Shown here: piece by piece, positions 15,884-25,770 of the stretch
Layout: each line of letters opens with the position of its first letter
Numbering within the stretch: the stretch's first letter is position 1
Source: Bacteroidales bacterium
GTDB taxonomy: Bacteria > Bacteroidota > Bacteroidia > Bacteroidales > Tenuifilaceae
NCBI GenBank assembly: GCA_013376985.1
Contig: JACABB010000042.1
Span: 1 to 43,715, forward strand
Direction: 5' to 3'
Length of the DNA stretch: 43,715 nt
Notes under the pieces: generated by a model
Database searches by the model: none
What the model was told of the DNA's origin: nothing
Seen by the model: the letters and a program-made list of their open reading frames with translations, nothing else
Translations under genes and position numbers: made by a program

Positions 15884-18241
15884 TTAAACTTCAATACACA
15901 TTACAAGTACATCATCTATTTGCTCATAGTCTCCCTTCCAATCATCAAAGAATTTTTCAATTCTTTGCTTTTGTTCGTTAATTGTCAAATTTCCAGAGTT
16001 TTGAAGTAAATTCTTAAAATTTAAACTCCCAATCTTGGTTTTTCTATTTCTATTTAGCTGATCCATATAGCCATCTGTATAAAATATGATTCTATCTCCA
16101 GCCTCTAACTTTAGTTGTTTTTGAGTGAAAGAATTTGTTTGATTTATTTGGCTTCCTATAGAGTATCTATCCGTTTTATAGCGAATTAGTGAATCGTTTC
16201 GAATATGATAAAAAGAGCTGTGAGCTCCGCTATACTCAATACTATTGTCTATTTGATTGTAACAACATACAATAATATCCAAACCGTCCTTAATATCATG
16301 GCTTGACTTATTCCTGTAAAGATTATTTTCAAACTCATTTCGAATAAACGATAAAATATCTTTAGGGTTTGATAACCCCTTAGTAATTATTGAATCTTTT
16401 AGATAATTATAAGCGAGTATGCTCATAAAAGCACCTGAAACACCATGACCAGTACAATCAGCTATTGAGAAATATATTTTATCTTTTTGCCGTAACATCC
16501 AATAAAAATCTCCGCTCACAATATCTTTTGGCTTATAAACAATATAGTATTTCGAAAAGCACTGGCTAATTTGATCTGCATCAGGTAATAAAGCCTTCTG
16601 AATTCTTGATGCATACTCAATATTCTCAGTTAAACGCCTATTTGAGGCAAAGATTATTCGGTTTTTAGAATCAATCTGATCTCGTTGATCTAATATTTCC
16701 TCATTTTGATTGTTTAGGGTTATATTTAACTCTTCAAGGAGATCTCGCTGTGCCTCAATTTCTTCCTTCTGGGTATTAATTTCCGTATTCTTAAGAAGTA
16801 ATTTTTGATTATCTTTCTTTATTGTTAGCCAAGCAAAACAGACTAAGCACAATACTAAAAGAAGCAATCCTGAAATAGAAACAAAAAGTTTTTTTATTGA
16901 TTTTTGTCTTTCCTTTTCAAACTTCTCAATTAAATTATTCTTGTTTAGTAGAGCTATTTCGGTTCCCTTAAGCTCCGATTCATATTTAATCTTTAGCTCA
17001 TCCAATTTATTAAGATTTTCAATACTCTTTAAAGAGTCAATGAAATTTGAATAACGCTCATAATAGGTTAGGGCAAGATTACTATTACCACTTTTTTTAT
17101 ACAATTCATAAAGATGCTGGTAAGTTTCTTTGATTAATTCAACAGAATGAATCTTCTTGGCCATTGACAAGCCCTGTTCAAAAAAAGTCAAAGCAAAATT
17201 ACAGTTTCCTAGTTTTAAATAGGCACAACCTATATTTATTATAGATGCTGCTTCACCATTCAAATTATCGTTATTATGAAAAATTTCTCTCGCTGTTTTG
17301 AAATAATTTAACGAAGATGAAACTTCATTTATACGAATATAAAGTTGACCTATATTGTTTAATGTTATACCTTGATCGTCAATGTTTCCTAATTGTCTGT
17401 CAATCTCAAGGGATCTTAAAAGCATTTCAATTGCCTCTCCGTACCGATTAAGATTCTTAAGTACCACTGCTATATTATTACACGCTTTGCTAATTCCTCT
17501 TTTGCTCCCTTTCTTTTTATATATTTCATATGATTTGTTATACATTTCGAGAGCTTCAGGTAGTTTTTGCTGTGAATCATAAAGAATCCCAATATTGTTG
17601 TATGTATTGGCAACACCTAAACTATCACCAATTTTCACTTTTATATCAAGGCTCTTAAAAAAAGCCTCGGCTGCATCAGAAAAATCACCTTTAGACCAAT
17701 AAATACCTCCCAAAGTATTGTACCCCGAAGCAAGATTTTTTGACTCGTTCCTATACTTATACGATTTAATTACTTTAGAACAGAAGATAATAGCACTATC
17801 CTGTTTTCCCATATTAAAATATGCACTTGCTAAAGATTGATAGGTTGCAATTATATTTGTGCTATCCTCAAGTTTTTCAAATATGGTCAATGATTTTTTT
17901 AAAAAAGTAGAAGAACTTTTGTAGTTCCCATCTTTTAAACTCTTCAAGCCAAAATAATGATAAGATAATGCAATACCACAAGAGAATTTATTGAATTGAG
18001 ATTGATATAAAATGACTTGAACCAACGAATCCGCCTTTTTTGAGCCTATTAATGATGATTTTTGAAGTTCAACTAATGATACCCTTAAAACAGATGTATC
18101 TGTTTTATGTCTTTGAATACGGGCATCAATGCTATCAATTATCTGAGGGTTAGCATTTAATGGCAAAAATAAGTTTATAAGAAATATTGACGTTATAACG
18201 AATTTGAATATTGATTCCTTTGGTATAGTGTAAGATATCAT
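15884..18241 (-). CDS. TPR sensor with SpoIIE-type PP2C phosphatase
   Basis: 785 residues. An N-terminal signal or anchor (about 12-30) is followed by about eight TPR units (about 90-400, e.g. NTYNNIGILYDSQQKLPEALEMYNKSYEIYK), a coiled segment, a transmembrane helix (about 452-474), a second coiled coil (about 478-545) and a cytoplasmic SpoIIE/PP2C domain (about 565-785). The phosphatase motifs DFYW, IADCTGHGVSGAFMS and the late FYTDGYMDQ with DD are intact, so it should be active. The domain order implies a periplasmic TPR sensor controlling a cytoplasmic Ser/Thr phosphatase. A likely substrate class is a SiaC or anti-anti-sigma protein; the DUF1987 gene at 12.6 kb is a candidate by inference. 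Confidence 0.88.
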   Translation of the reverse strand: MISYTIPKESIFKFVITSIFLINLFLPLNANPQIIDSIDARIQRHKTDTSVLRVSLVELQKSSLIGSKKADSLVQVILYQSQFNKFSCGIALSYHYFGLKSLKDGNYKSSSTFLKKSLTIFEKLEDSTNIIATYQSLASAYFNMGKQDSAIIFCSKVIKSYKYRNESKNLASGYNTLGGIYWSKGDFSDAAEAFFKSLDIKVKIGDSLGVANTYNNIGILYDSQQKLPEALEMYNKSYEIYKKKGSKRGISKACNNIAVVLKNLNRYGEAIEMLLRSLEIDRQLGNIDDQGITLNNIGQLYIRINEVSSSLNYFKTAREIFHNNDNLNGEAASIINIGCAYLKLGNCNFALTFFEQGLSMAKKIHSVELIKETYQHLYELYKKSGNSNLALTYYERYSNFIDSLKSIENLNKLDELKIKYESELKGTEIALLNKNNLIEKFEKERQKSIKKLFVSISGLLLLVLCLVCFAWLTIKKDNQKLLLKNTEINTQKEEIEAQRDLLEELNITLNNQNEEILDQRDQIDSKNRIIFASNRRLTENIEYASRIQKALLPDADQISQCFSKYYIVYKPKDIVSGDFYWMLRQKDKIYFSIADCTGHGVSGAFMSILAYNYLKDSIITKGLSNPKDILSFIRNEFENNLYRNKSSHDIKDGLDIIVCCYNQIDNSIEYSGAHSSFYHIRNDSLIRYKTDRYSIGSQINQTNSFTQKQLKLEAGDRIIFYTDGYMDQLNRNRKTKIGSLNFKNLLQNSGNLTINEQKQRIEKFFDDWKGDYEQIDDVLVMCIEV

Positions 18242-18342
18242 AAAATAGAGAGTAAAAATTACACTTTAAATGTACTACAAATAAAAAACTTAGCAATGAT
18301 GCGATAGTAGAGAAAAACAAGTTCATTAATCAATTTTGAGAA

Positions 18343-18381
18343 TAAAAAAAGAGCTGAAATACAAATAGTACTACAACTCTT
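18343..18381 (-). terminator. Terminator after dnaA
   Basis: On the minus strand AAGAGTTG (18381-18374) pairs with CAGCTCTT (18356-18349), an 8-bp stem with one G-U, directly followed by a run of seven T. This fits Rho-independent termination just past the dnaA stop. Confidence 0.65.
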
Positions 18382-18401
18382 AATAAGAAAGGAAACTAGA
18401 A

Positions 18402-19832
18402 TTATATTTTTAAACGTCTTTCTATATCATCAATTTGGCTCTTAAAACGTTTATCAGTATCCATTAGGTTATTTACAGTTTTGCATGCATGCAAGACTGT
18501 TGCATGATCCTTCCCTCCTATTATACTTCCAATTGTTGAAAGTGATGATTTTGTTAAACTTTTTGAAAAGAACATTGCAATCTGACGAGCCTGAACAATT
18601 TCACGCTTTCTAGTTTTGGTTTGTAAAACATCTGATGGTAAACCAAAATATTCGCAAACAATTTTTTGAATATAATCGATTGATATCTCTTTTCGTGTGT
18701 TTTTTACTAGTTTATCTATCATCTCAGAGGTTAACTCAAGGGTAATCTCCTTACGATTTAAAGTCGATTGAGCCAGTAGTGAGATTAGTGCACCTTCAAG
18801 TTCTCTTATATTATTTGTAATATTGGAAGCAATGTATTCAATTACCTCTTCTGGGACAATAATACCATCGTTATATATCTTCTTCTTCAGAATTGCAACT
18901 CGTGTTTCAAAATCTGGTGCTTGCAAATCTGCTGATAAACCCCATTTAAATCTAGATAGTAATCTTTGTTCAAGTCCTTGTAACTCAACGGGTGGTTTAT
19001 CAGACGTAAATATCAGTTGTTTTCCTGATTGGTGTAAATGGTTAAATATGTGAAAGAAAGTATCCTGTGTTTTCTCTTTTCCAGCAAATTCATGAACATC
19101 ATCGATTATCAAAATATCGATCATCTGATAGAAATGGAGAAAATCATTCTTATTATTATTCCGAATCGCTTCTACAAACTGAGTTTGAAACTTAGCAGCA
19201 TTTACATATAGAACTGTTTTTTCAGGAAATTTCTCTTTAGCCTCAATCCCTATTGCTTGCGCTAAGTGTGTTTTACCTAATCCAGAATTACCATATAGTA
19301 ACAATGGGTTGAAAGCAGTTTTTCCAGGGGCATGAGATACTGCTAATCCAGCTGAACGCGCTAATCTATTACATTCACCTTCAACAAAATTAGCAAACGT
19401 ATTGTCGGGATTAAGTTGAGGATCAACATACAATTTTTTAATACCAGGTATAACGAATGGGTTCTTTATCTGATAATCTTGATTATTAGCAGGAATAGAT
19501 ACAGGCTTATTTTTAAGATCAGTTTTATTCTGTGTTGGAAATTTCACTGTATAAGGTTTGCTATTTGCGAAACTGTTATTTTCCATCACCACACTGTACT
19601 CAAGCTTAGCATCTGAGCCTAATTCTTTACGCAAAGTCTTTCTAAGAATATCAATATACTGCTCTTCAAGATATTCGTAAAAAAAGGGACTCGGTACTTG
19701 AATTGTGAGTATACTTTTCTCCAATTTTACTGGAATGATTGGTTCAAACCACGTTTTAAAGCTTACTGGAGAAACATTATCTTTAATTATTTTAAGGCAG
19801 CTATGCCAAACTTGCTGAAAATCTCGGATCAT
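18402..19832 (-). CDS. dnaA: Chromosomal replication initiator DnaA
   Basis: DnaA-ATP binds boxes at the origin, opens the duplex and loads helicase. The 476 residues have domain I (about 1-85, VWHSCLKIIKDNVSPVSFKTWFEP), a linker, the AAA+ core with Walker A GNSGLGKTHL (181-190) and Walker B LIIDDVHEF, sensor motif IFTSDKPP, and the DNA-binding domain IV with the signature GGKDHATVLHACK near the end. All parts are intact. The 330-bp upstream gap carries DnaA-box matches (see below). Confidence 0.97.
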   Translation of the reverse strand: MIRDFQQVWHSCLKIIKDNVSPVSFKTWFEPIIPVKLEKSILTIQVPSPFFYEYLEEQYIDILRKTLRKELGSDAKLEYSVVMENNSFANSKPYTVKFPTQNKTDLKNKPVSIPANNQDYQIKNPFVIPGIKKLYVDPQLNPDNTFANFVEGECNRLARSAGLAVSHAPGKTAFNPLLLYGNSGLGKTHLAQAIGIEAKEKFPEKTVLYVNAAKFQTQFVEAIRNNNKNDFLHFYQMIDILIIDDVHEFAGKEKTQDTFFHIFNHLHQSGKQLIFTSDKPPVELQGLEQRLLSRFKWGLSADLQAPDFETRVAILKKKIYNDGIIVPEEVIEYIASNITNNIRELEGALISLLAQSTLNRKEITLELTSEMIDKLVKNTRKEISIDYIQKIVCEYFGLPSDVLQTKTRKREIVQARQIAMFFSKSLTKSSLSTIGSIIGGKDHATVLHACKTVNNLMDTDKRFKSQIDDIERRLKI

Positions 19833-20165
19833 GCTAAGTATGAATTAAAAGAAGTTGAAAGTTGTTTTTTTGTTGTACAACAAATTTGTGAATAAAAAAA
19901 TGAAAAAAAAAGTCCAAAACCTATTGCAAAAATGATTTTAAGTTTAATGAATTAGGTATCACCAAAATAATTTAATCAAAAAAATAAATATTTTTTAATG
20001 CATTGATAAACAGATATTTATCATGTTGATAATGTAATTTTTTGGTTGTTAACGATTTGTGATTTTTCTTTATTTAAGAAAAAAAAACGAAAAAAATAGA
20101 ACTTTTTAATTTCAATTTATGAAGTTCGTCAAAATTTTTAATTAATTGATTATAAGCAATTTAAA
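19833..20165. promoter_or_regulatory. AT-rich dnaA upstream region; possible origin or autoregulatory site
   Basis: This 333-bp non-coding gap is strongly AT-rich with long A and T runs. On the minus strand it holds TTATTCACA (19895-19887), a full match to the DnaA box TTATNCACA, and TTATCAACA (20032-20024), one mismatch. A 7-bp inverted repeat (TGATAAA at about 20004-20010, TTTATCA at 20016-20022) sits beside the second box. TTTTTTAATG and nearby runs could serve as an unwinding element. Two boxes suit dnaA autoregulation; an origin usually has more. Confidence 0.4.
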
Positions 20166-21158
20166 TTACCTTGGCTTTTTTGATTCAATATACTTTGTTC
20201 TACTCAAGTCAATTACAGAAAAATTTATATATCGTTTTGGATTTTCCTTTACGTCTTTGACTAATAGTTCAAGACTTCTTGAGGCATTTTCAAGATTAAA
20301 ATATAAAGTATCATTATTTATTAGATTACCTAAAGTGCCTTTACCCGAGTTTATTTTTGTTACAACAGCGTTAAATTGACGCATTGCAGAATCAACCTGA
20401 ATCATCGTTGAAGCAATCTTTATTTTTGCTATTGTATCGCTTATAGCAGAAAAATTCCTGATAATCTTTGAAATATCTTTATTATTATTCTTAAGGTTTG
20501 AAGAGATGGCCTCGACATTTGAAAGAATCTTACGCATAGTCCCATTGGGACTCAGTGTAGTATCTAATTCAGCGGCTGTTTGATTTATATTATAAAGGGC
20601 TTTATTTAAATTCGCAAAACTTTGACTAAGTTGTGCTTTGTTTTCTTCATTAAAAACCTCGTTCATTACCTTTAACGTCTTCTCGAATTCAACCATCAAG
20701 TTTTCTGCTTTTTGCTTAACAGGTGCAATCTGGTGCCCTAGTTGATCTATTAACCCAGTCTCAATTTGCCCAGGTAGAGTATCTCCAGGACTGTGCAACT
20801 TACCTCCAGATATTACTTCAAGTTTAATGGCTTTACCACCAATAATACTCGTACTTATCATCTTTGCAATTGTATTTTCAGGGATTTTATACTTTTTCCC
20901 GATCAAAAGAGTAACCAAGAACCTTCCGGTATTACCTTCCTCAAATTTGATATTTTTAACCAAACCAACTTTAAAGCCATTAATAAGCACAGGATTAGTA
21001 TTTTCTAATCCATCAACTTGGTTGAATATTGTGTAATAAATATTGTTAGGGCTGAATACATTCTTTCCTTTAAGGAAATTTATTCCCCAAAACATTGCAG
21101 CCAAACATAAAATAGCAAAAAATCCAATTTTTGCCTCGCGGGTTATTTTGATTTTCAT
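20166..21158 (-). CDS. MlaD/MCE family lipid-transport protein
   Basis: 330 residues: an N-terminal transmembrane anchor (about 10-28, IGFFAILCLAAMFWGINFLKG as the hydrophobic run), then one MCE domain (about 35-120) with the family signature GLENTNPVLINGFKVGLVKNI, then a long helical tail. MCE proteins form rings that carry lipids between inner and outer membranes; here it likely serves an MlaFED-like ABC transporter whose ATPase and permease are not in this window. The start is 1 bp after the amidase stop, so the two are co-transcribed. Confidence 0.88.
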   Translation of the reverse strand: MKIKITREAKIGFFAILCLAAMFWGINFLKGKNVFSPNNIYYTIFNQVDGLENTNPVLINGFKVGLVKNIKFEEGNTGRFLVTLLIGKKYKIPENTIAKMISTSIIGGKAIKLEVISGGKLHSPGDTLPGQIETGLIDQLGHQIAPVKQKAENLMVEFEKTLKVMNEVFNEENKAQLSQSFANLNKALYNINQTAAELDTTLSPNGTMRKILSNVEAISSNLKNNNKDISKIIRNFSAISDTIAKIKIASTMIQVDSAMRQFNAVVTKINSGKGTLGNLINNDTLYFNLENASRSLELLVKDVKENPKRYINFSVIDLSRTKYIESKKPR

Positions 21159-21159
21159 T

Positions 21160-22329
21160 TTAAATTGATATTTCTTTTAATGCTATATCAAGAGGAATGA
21201 TTTTATTTCCCTTGACAGCAATAATAAACGCATCGGGAAATTGTTTTCTAATTTGCTGACAAAACTCAACTATTTCGGCGTACTTCTTTTTACTACCTAA
21301 AGTATACTTATAAATACCATCATAATCAATTTCATCAACCCCTTTAATATTTTTGAAAATTTTAGATGTTACTGGTATTTTCTTTCTAGAGGATGTGATT
21401 TGAACCTTAAAAACTATATCTGCTTTTTCATAATCAACATCCGTATTTTGCTTTTTTAATCTTAGGTTTGCGGTATCCTTTTCCTTTGTAAACTGCAAAT
21501 TTGCAGAAATTAAACTTTGGTTATCAATACTCCTCTTATAATCTCCAAATGCTTTAAATATCGATGCTGCTATTGACTCTTGACCCGATTCGGTAGCAAG
21601 AAATGCCTCCTCTTTTATGTTGCTTAAAAAACCTGTCTCAATTAATACGCTTGGCATTGATGATTTCCAAAGCACAAGAAATCCCGCTTGTTTTACGCCC
21701 CTATCATGCCTACTTGTATGCTCCCGAAATTCCGTCTCAACGAGATTTGCGAACCGTAAACTTTGATCTAGGTGTGCATTTTGCATTAGGGTAAATATAA
21801 TATATGATTCGGTTGATTTGGGGTCATAGCCCTCATATTTTGATGAGTAATCTTTTTCATAGGTAATAACGGCATTCTCTCTCATTGCCACATCAAGGTT
21901 ATCTTCTGACTTATGTAACCCAAGTACATATGTTTCAGTTCCATACGGACTCTTATTTGGATTAGAATTACAATGAATAGATATAAACAAATCTGCTTTA
22001 GATGCATTCGCAATCGTTGTTCGCTCATCAAGTGCAACAAATTTATCATCTTTTCGAGTGAAAATAACCTCTACATCTTGATAATTATTCTTTATCAGAT
22101 TCCCTAATTTTAAGGCTATTGACAGGGCTATATCCTTTTCGCGTGTTTTACTACCAAGTGTTCCGGGATCTCCTCCCCCATGACCTGGATCAATAACAAT
22201 TTTATGAATTCCATTGCCTTCTGGAGTTTGTCCATTGGCATGAAAATTGAGTAAAAACACAAACAAAGTAACATACGCTAGTGCATATGTTCTAAAAAAT
22301 GTTGATTTAAAAATAAAAAGCATTAACAA
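21160..22329 (-). CDS. N-acetylmuramoyl-L-alanine amidase (Amidase_3)
   Basis: A zinc enzyme that cuts the amide between MurNAc and the peptide stem in cell division or turnover. The 389 residues start with a signal peptide (about 10-33, ending ANGQ). The catalytic domain has IVIDPGHGGGDPG (His50), Glu64, SIHCN and IETGFLSN. A C-terminal region (about 290-389) with VQITSS and YKYTLGSKKKY resembles a SPOR-like peptidoglycan-binding fold, though that is weak. It is periplasmic. Its 5' end overlaps the open frame of lptD on the other strand if lptD starts at its first ATG. Confidence 0.9.
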   Translation of the reverse strand: MLMLFIFKSTFFRTYALAYVTLFVFLLNFHANGQTPEGNGIHKIVIDPGHGGGDPGTLGSKTREKDIALSIALKLGNLIKNNYQDVEVIFTRKDDKFVALDERTTIANASKADLFISIHCNSNPNKSPYGTETYVLGLHKSEDNLDVAMRENAVITYEKDYSSKYEGYDPKSTESYIIFTLMQNAHLDQSLRFANLVETEFREHTSRHDRGVKQAGFLVLWKSSMPSVLIETGFLSNIKEEAFLATESGQESIAASIFKAFGDYKRSIDNQSLISANLQFTKEKDTANLRLKKQNTDVDYEKADIVFKVQITSSRKKIPVTSKIFKNIKGVDEIDYDGIYKYTLGSKKKYAEIVEFCQQIRKQFPDAFIIAVKGNKIIPLDIALKEISI

Positions 22330-22393
22330 CCTTTATAGTTTTTTGACTAGTTTTGAACCCGATTTTAAATTAAACACAAAAATACTACATAAA

Positions 22394-24967
22394 TTGCATT
22401 TCAGGCTAATAGTACTTTTTTTTCTTTTTAATTCAATACTTGGTTTTTCAATTGGAAAAACCAAGCAAGAATTTTTTTATCATTCTGGTTTTCAGCAAAA
22501 AGATTCTATTCCAATAAAAGACACTACTAAAGTTATAAAAAAACAACCTCTAGAAGATCCTATTTTTTATAATGCCAAAGATTCAACCATTTACTCTCTT
22601 GATGGTAAAAAGATTTATTTATTTGGCGATGGTGTTGTCAATTATCAAAAAATTGAGTTAAAAGCTCAATACATTGAATTTGATATGGAAAAAAAAGAGG
22701 TTTTTGCGAAAGGGATTCCAGATAGTACTGGTAAAGTAATTGGAAGCCCTATATTCAAAGATGGCGGTCAAACTTACACAATGAATGATATCTTCTACAA
22801 CTTTAATTCAAAGAAGGCAAAAATAAATGGTGTAATTACTGAGCAAAATGGAGGGTTTGTCCATAGCGATATCACAAAAAAGATGGGCGATAATTCTGTT
22901 AACCTTAAAAATGGGAAATTTACATCTTGTAATCTCCCCCACCCCCACTTCTATATAGCCATGACAAAAGGGAAAGTAATTCCCAATGATAAAATTATTT
23001 TTGGCCCTTCATATTTAGTAATTGAGGATGTGCCATTTCCCTTGGTAATACCCTTTGGGTATTTCCCAAATACAAGGCAACGCTCATCAGGTATTATCAT
23101 TCCTGAATATGGAGAGGAAATAGTTAGGGGAGTATTTTTAAGAGGAGGAGGATTTTATTTTGGAATTAGTGATTATTTTGATTTAAAATTAACAACGGAT
23201 ATTTACTCCTTTGGATCATGGGCCGTTCACTCTCATTCAACTTATAAAAAACGTTATCGGTTTTCAGGCAATTTAGGTATTGATGTTTCAAAAAACATTT
23301 TGAATGATTCTACACAATCTACTTCCTATAATATTGTGTGGACACATACTCAGGATTCCAAAGCTAGCCCGAATTCAAACTTTTCAGCAAGCGTTAATTT
23401 TGGATCAACAGATTACAATCACTTCAACTCATCAAATCTTACAGACTACTTAAGTAATCAAGTAAATTCAAGCATTAACTACTCTAAAACATTCGTTGGC
23501 ACGCCATTTCGAATGAGTACTGCGTTTACTCACTCTCAAAATAATAGATCTCAAGTTGTAAGTGTTGATTTTCCAAGAGTTTCAATCAGCATGGATAAGA
23601 TTTACCCTTTCAAAAGAGAATCAGAAATTGGAGCACCTGCGTGGTATGAAAAGATTGGAATTAGCGTAAATACTAGTATTGATAATAAGGTAGCAGTTAA
23701 AGAAAAAAATCTGTTTAAGCGAAGTGTTATTGATAGTATGAGTAATGGAATTAAGCATGAAATTCCATTAATGACATCATTTAATTTACTTAAATTCATT
23801 CAGGTAAGCCCAAGTGTATACTATTCAGAATTTTGGTATGCTAGCACAATTAGAAAAAATTGGGTAGATGGCTCTGGTTCAACACCAGGTAAAGTTGTTG
23901 AAGATACAGTTCCAGGATTTAGAAGGGCATGGCAGTACAGTACCGGGGTGTCAATGAGTACTAAGATTTACGGCATGTTTAATTTTGGAAAAGATAAAGC
24001 GATTCAAGCCATCCGGCATGTTTTAACTCCTACCATTTCCATCAGCTACAGACCTGACTTTAGCGATCCTAGCTATGGTTTTTACAAAACTTACCAAACC
24101 GATCAAAAGGGGAATACTGCGAAATATTCAATTTTCGAAAGGGGGGTTTATGGTAGCCCTGGTGCAGGGAAATCTGGCATGATATCGTTTGGATTAGGGA
24201 ATAACCTTGAAATGAAGGTAAGATCAAGTAAGGATACTATAAATAATTTTAAGAAAATTAAAATATTCGAAAATTTATCTTTCAATTCGAGTTACAACCT
24301 TCTTGCTGATTCCATGAAACTTCAGCCCATATCATTTACAGGTAGTACTAGGCTTTTCGATAAAATTAACATTAATTTCAATGGAGTTCTTAACCCCTAC
24401 GCTTTAAATAATAAAGGCGTGGCTTATAACGCATATGAATTTAATACCAATGGAAAATTTGCTCGTTTAACATCCTTTTCTATTGGTGTAGATTTTTCAT
24501 TAAATAGTGCTAAAAAGGATAAAAATTCGAATAAACAAACTCCTATAGTAGGGCCTCCCCCTAATGGAGAACGAGATAATTCTTCGTTTGGGCAATCGAT
24601 GAGTAGTAACAATATAACTACACAAAGTGTTGATTTTGAGATTCCTTGGAATTTACGAGTTAACTATAACTTTAATTACTCAAAACCAGCGTATGAAAAG
24701 TCAACAAATCAAACGTTAGGATTTAGCGGTGATTTAAGCCTAACCCCAAAATGGAAAATTGGATTTTCTTCAGGATATGATTTTCAAATTAGAAAATTAT
24801 CCACTACTTCAATAAACATCTATCGCGATTTGCACTGCTGGGAGATGCGATTAACACTAATTCCATTAGGTTTCAGAAAAATGTATAGTTTTCAGATTAA
24901 CGTAAAATCTGGAATGCTTCAGGATCTAAAATGGACTAAACGCGACAGCTACCTCGATAATCTGTAA
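22394..24967 (+). CDS. lptD: LptD-like LPS-assembly outer-membrane protein
   Basis: The protein would insert LPS in the outer leaflet with LptE. It has a signal-like hydrophobic start (LIVLFFLFNSILGFSIG), an N-terminal OstA/LptA-like jellyroll (about DSTIYSLDGKKIYLFGDGVVNY to GKFTSCNLPHPHFYI) and a long barrel ending in alternating strands. The open frame extends from an ATG at 22247, which would overlap the divergent amidase by 83 bp and place about 50 residues before the signal. The in-frame TTG at 22394 gives a normal signal peptide and no overlap (about 858 residues), so I prefer it, with doubt because TTG starts are rare here. Function is secure from domain order and length. Confidence 0.8.
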   Translation: MHFRLIVLFFLFNSILGFSIGKTKQEFFYHSGFQQKDSIPIKDTTKVIKKQPLEDPIFYNAKDSTIYSLDGKKIYLFGDGVVNYQKIELKAQYIEFDMEKKEVFAKGIPDSTGKVIGSPIFKDGGQTYTMNDIFYNFNSKKAKINGVITEQNGGFVHSDITKKMGDNSVNLKNGKFTSCNLPHPHFYIAMTKGKVIPNDKIIFGPSYLVIEDVPFPLVIPFGYFPNTRQRSSGIIIPEYGEEIVRGVFLRGGGFYFGISDYFDLKLTTDIYSFGSWAVHSHSTYKKRYRFSGNLGIDVSKNILNDSTQSTSYNIVWTHTQDSKASPNSNFSASVNFGSTDYNHFNSSNLTDYLSNQVNSSINYSKTFVGTPFRMSTAFTHSQNNRSQVVSVDFPRVSISMDKIYPFKRESEIGAPAWYEKIGISVNTSIDNKVAVKEKNLFKRSVIDSMSNGIKHEIPLMTSFNLLKFIQVSPSVYYSEFWYASTIRKNWVDGSGSTPGKVVEDTVPGFRRAWQYSTGVSMSTKIYGMFNFGKDKAIQAIRHVLTPTISISYRPDFSDPSYGFYKTYQTDQKGNTAKYSIFERGVYGSPGAGKSGMISFGLGNNLEMKVRSSKDTINNFKKIKIFENLSFNSSYNLLADSMKLQPISFTGSTRLFDKININFNGVLNPYALNNKGVAYNAYEFNTNGKFARLTSFSIGVDFSLNSAKKDKNSNKQTPIVGPPPNGERDNSSFGQSMSSNNITTQSVDFEIPWNLRVNYNFNYSKPAYEKSTNQTLGFSGDLSLTPKWKIGFSSGYDFQIRKLSTTSINIYRDLHCWEMRLTLIPLGFRKMYSFQINVKSGMLQDLKWTKRDSYLDNL

Positions 24968-24971
24968 ACAA

Positions 24972-25541
24972 TTAAACTGATTCAACCCAATTATTGAGTA
25001 TTTGAAATCCGTAATCTGTTAGGATTGATTCTGGGTGAAATTGAATACCCTTTATATTATACTTGCGGTGACTTATTCCCATTATGTCTCCATTTTTATC
25101 AGTGGCCGTAATCTTTAATGGTGAATATTCGTCCGGAGAACTGACAAGCCATGAATGGTATCGTGCACTTAAAAATTCTAAAGGTAATCCTTTAAATAAA
25201 ATCTCGTCTTCATCAATCACTGAGGTCAATCTACTAATTCCATGATGTACATGAGGCATGTTAATTAACTCCAAACCGAAAAATGTTCCTATTGCTTGAT
25301 GACCTAAACAAATCCCTAATATTGGTTTTATTGAACCCCATGTAGTCAAAATTTTATAAAGATTATGAGTTTCAATAGGCAAACCTGGCCCTGGAGAAAG
25401 TACAAAACCATCATATTGGCCTAAACTTGAAATATCAACCCTATTACACCTTATACATTCAACACTATTACACATTTGTTCAAGGTAGTGAACAAGATTG
25501 AACGTAAAGGAATCGAAGCAATCAATTACAACCACATTCAT
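24972..25541 (-). CDS. Glutamine amidotransferase, PabA/TrpG family
   Basis: The 189-residue class I amidotransferase subunit supplies ammonia to aminodeoxychorismate or anthranilate synthase. The nucleophile elbow GICLGHQ has Cys78, and FHPES gives His169 and Glu171. DCFDSFTFNLVHYL at the start and SPGPGLP are typical. The frame opens at 25607, but the ATG at 25541 gives the standard N terminus MNVVVIDCFDSF. No trpE, trpD or pabB lies next to it; a lone copy suggests PabA (folate), unproven. It converges on lptD with a 4-bp gap. Confidence 0.88.
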   Translation of the reverse strand: MNVVVIDCFDSFTFNLVHYLEQMCNSVECIRCNRVDISSLGQYDGFVLSPGPGLPIETHNLYKILTTWGSIKPILGICLGHQAIGTFFGLELINMPHVHHGISRLTSVIDEDEILFKGLPLEFLSARYHSWLVSSPDEYSPLKITATDKNGDIMGISHRKYNIKGIQFHPESILTDYGFQILNNWVESV

Positions 25542-25770
25542 AATTAAGAAATCAGAGTACAAATGAATATCTTTTTTATTAATTTCGTAAATTATTGTAC
25601 TAAACAATTATCACCATAGAATATCCATTTTAAACACCTTATTTTGGTGAACCTAAACTCAAAGTTGAAATGCGAAATCAATAAAAAAAGATATTCATTT
25701 GTTGTTAAAAGTATTTGCTAGAAATATATAAGAAACAACCAATTATATACTTAACATAAATTTTAATTTC

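Noticed and set aside
20793-21036. Two overlapping plus-strand frames inside the MCE gene
   Set aside because: The minus-strand protein is a clear MlaD homologue; the frames have no recognisable content.
25542-25607. Longer N terminus of the PabA/TrpG protein
   Set aside because: Family members start at MNVVVIDCFDSF; the 22 extra residues are AT-rich upstream sequence.
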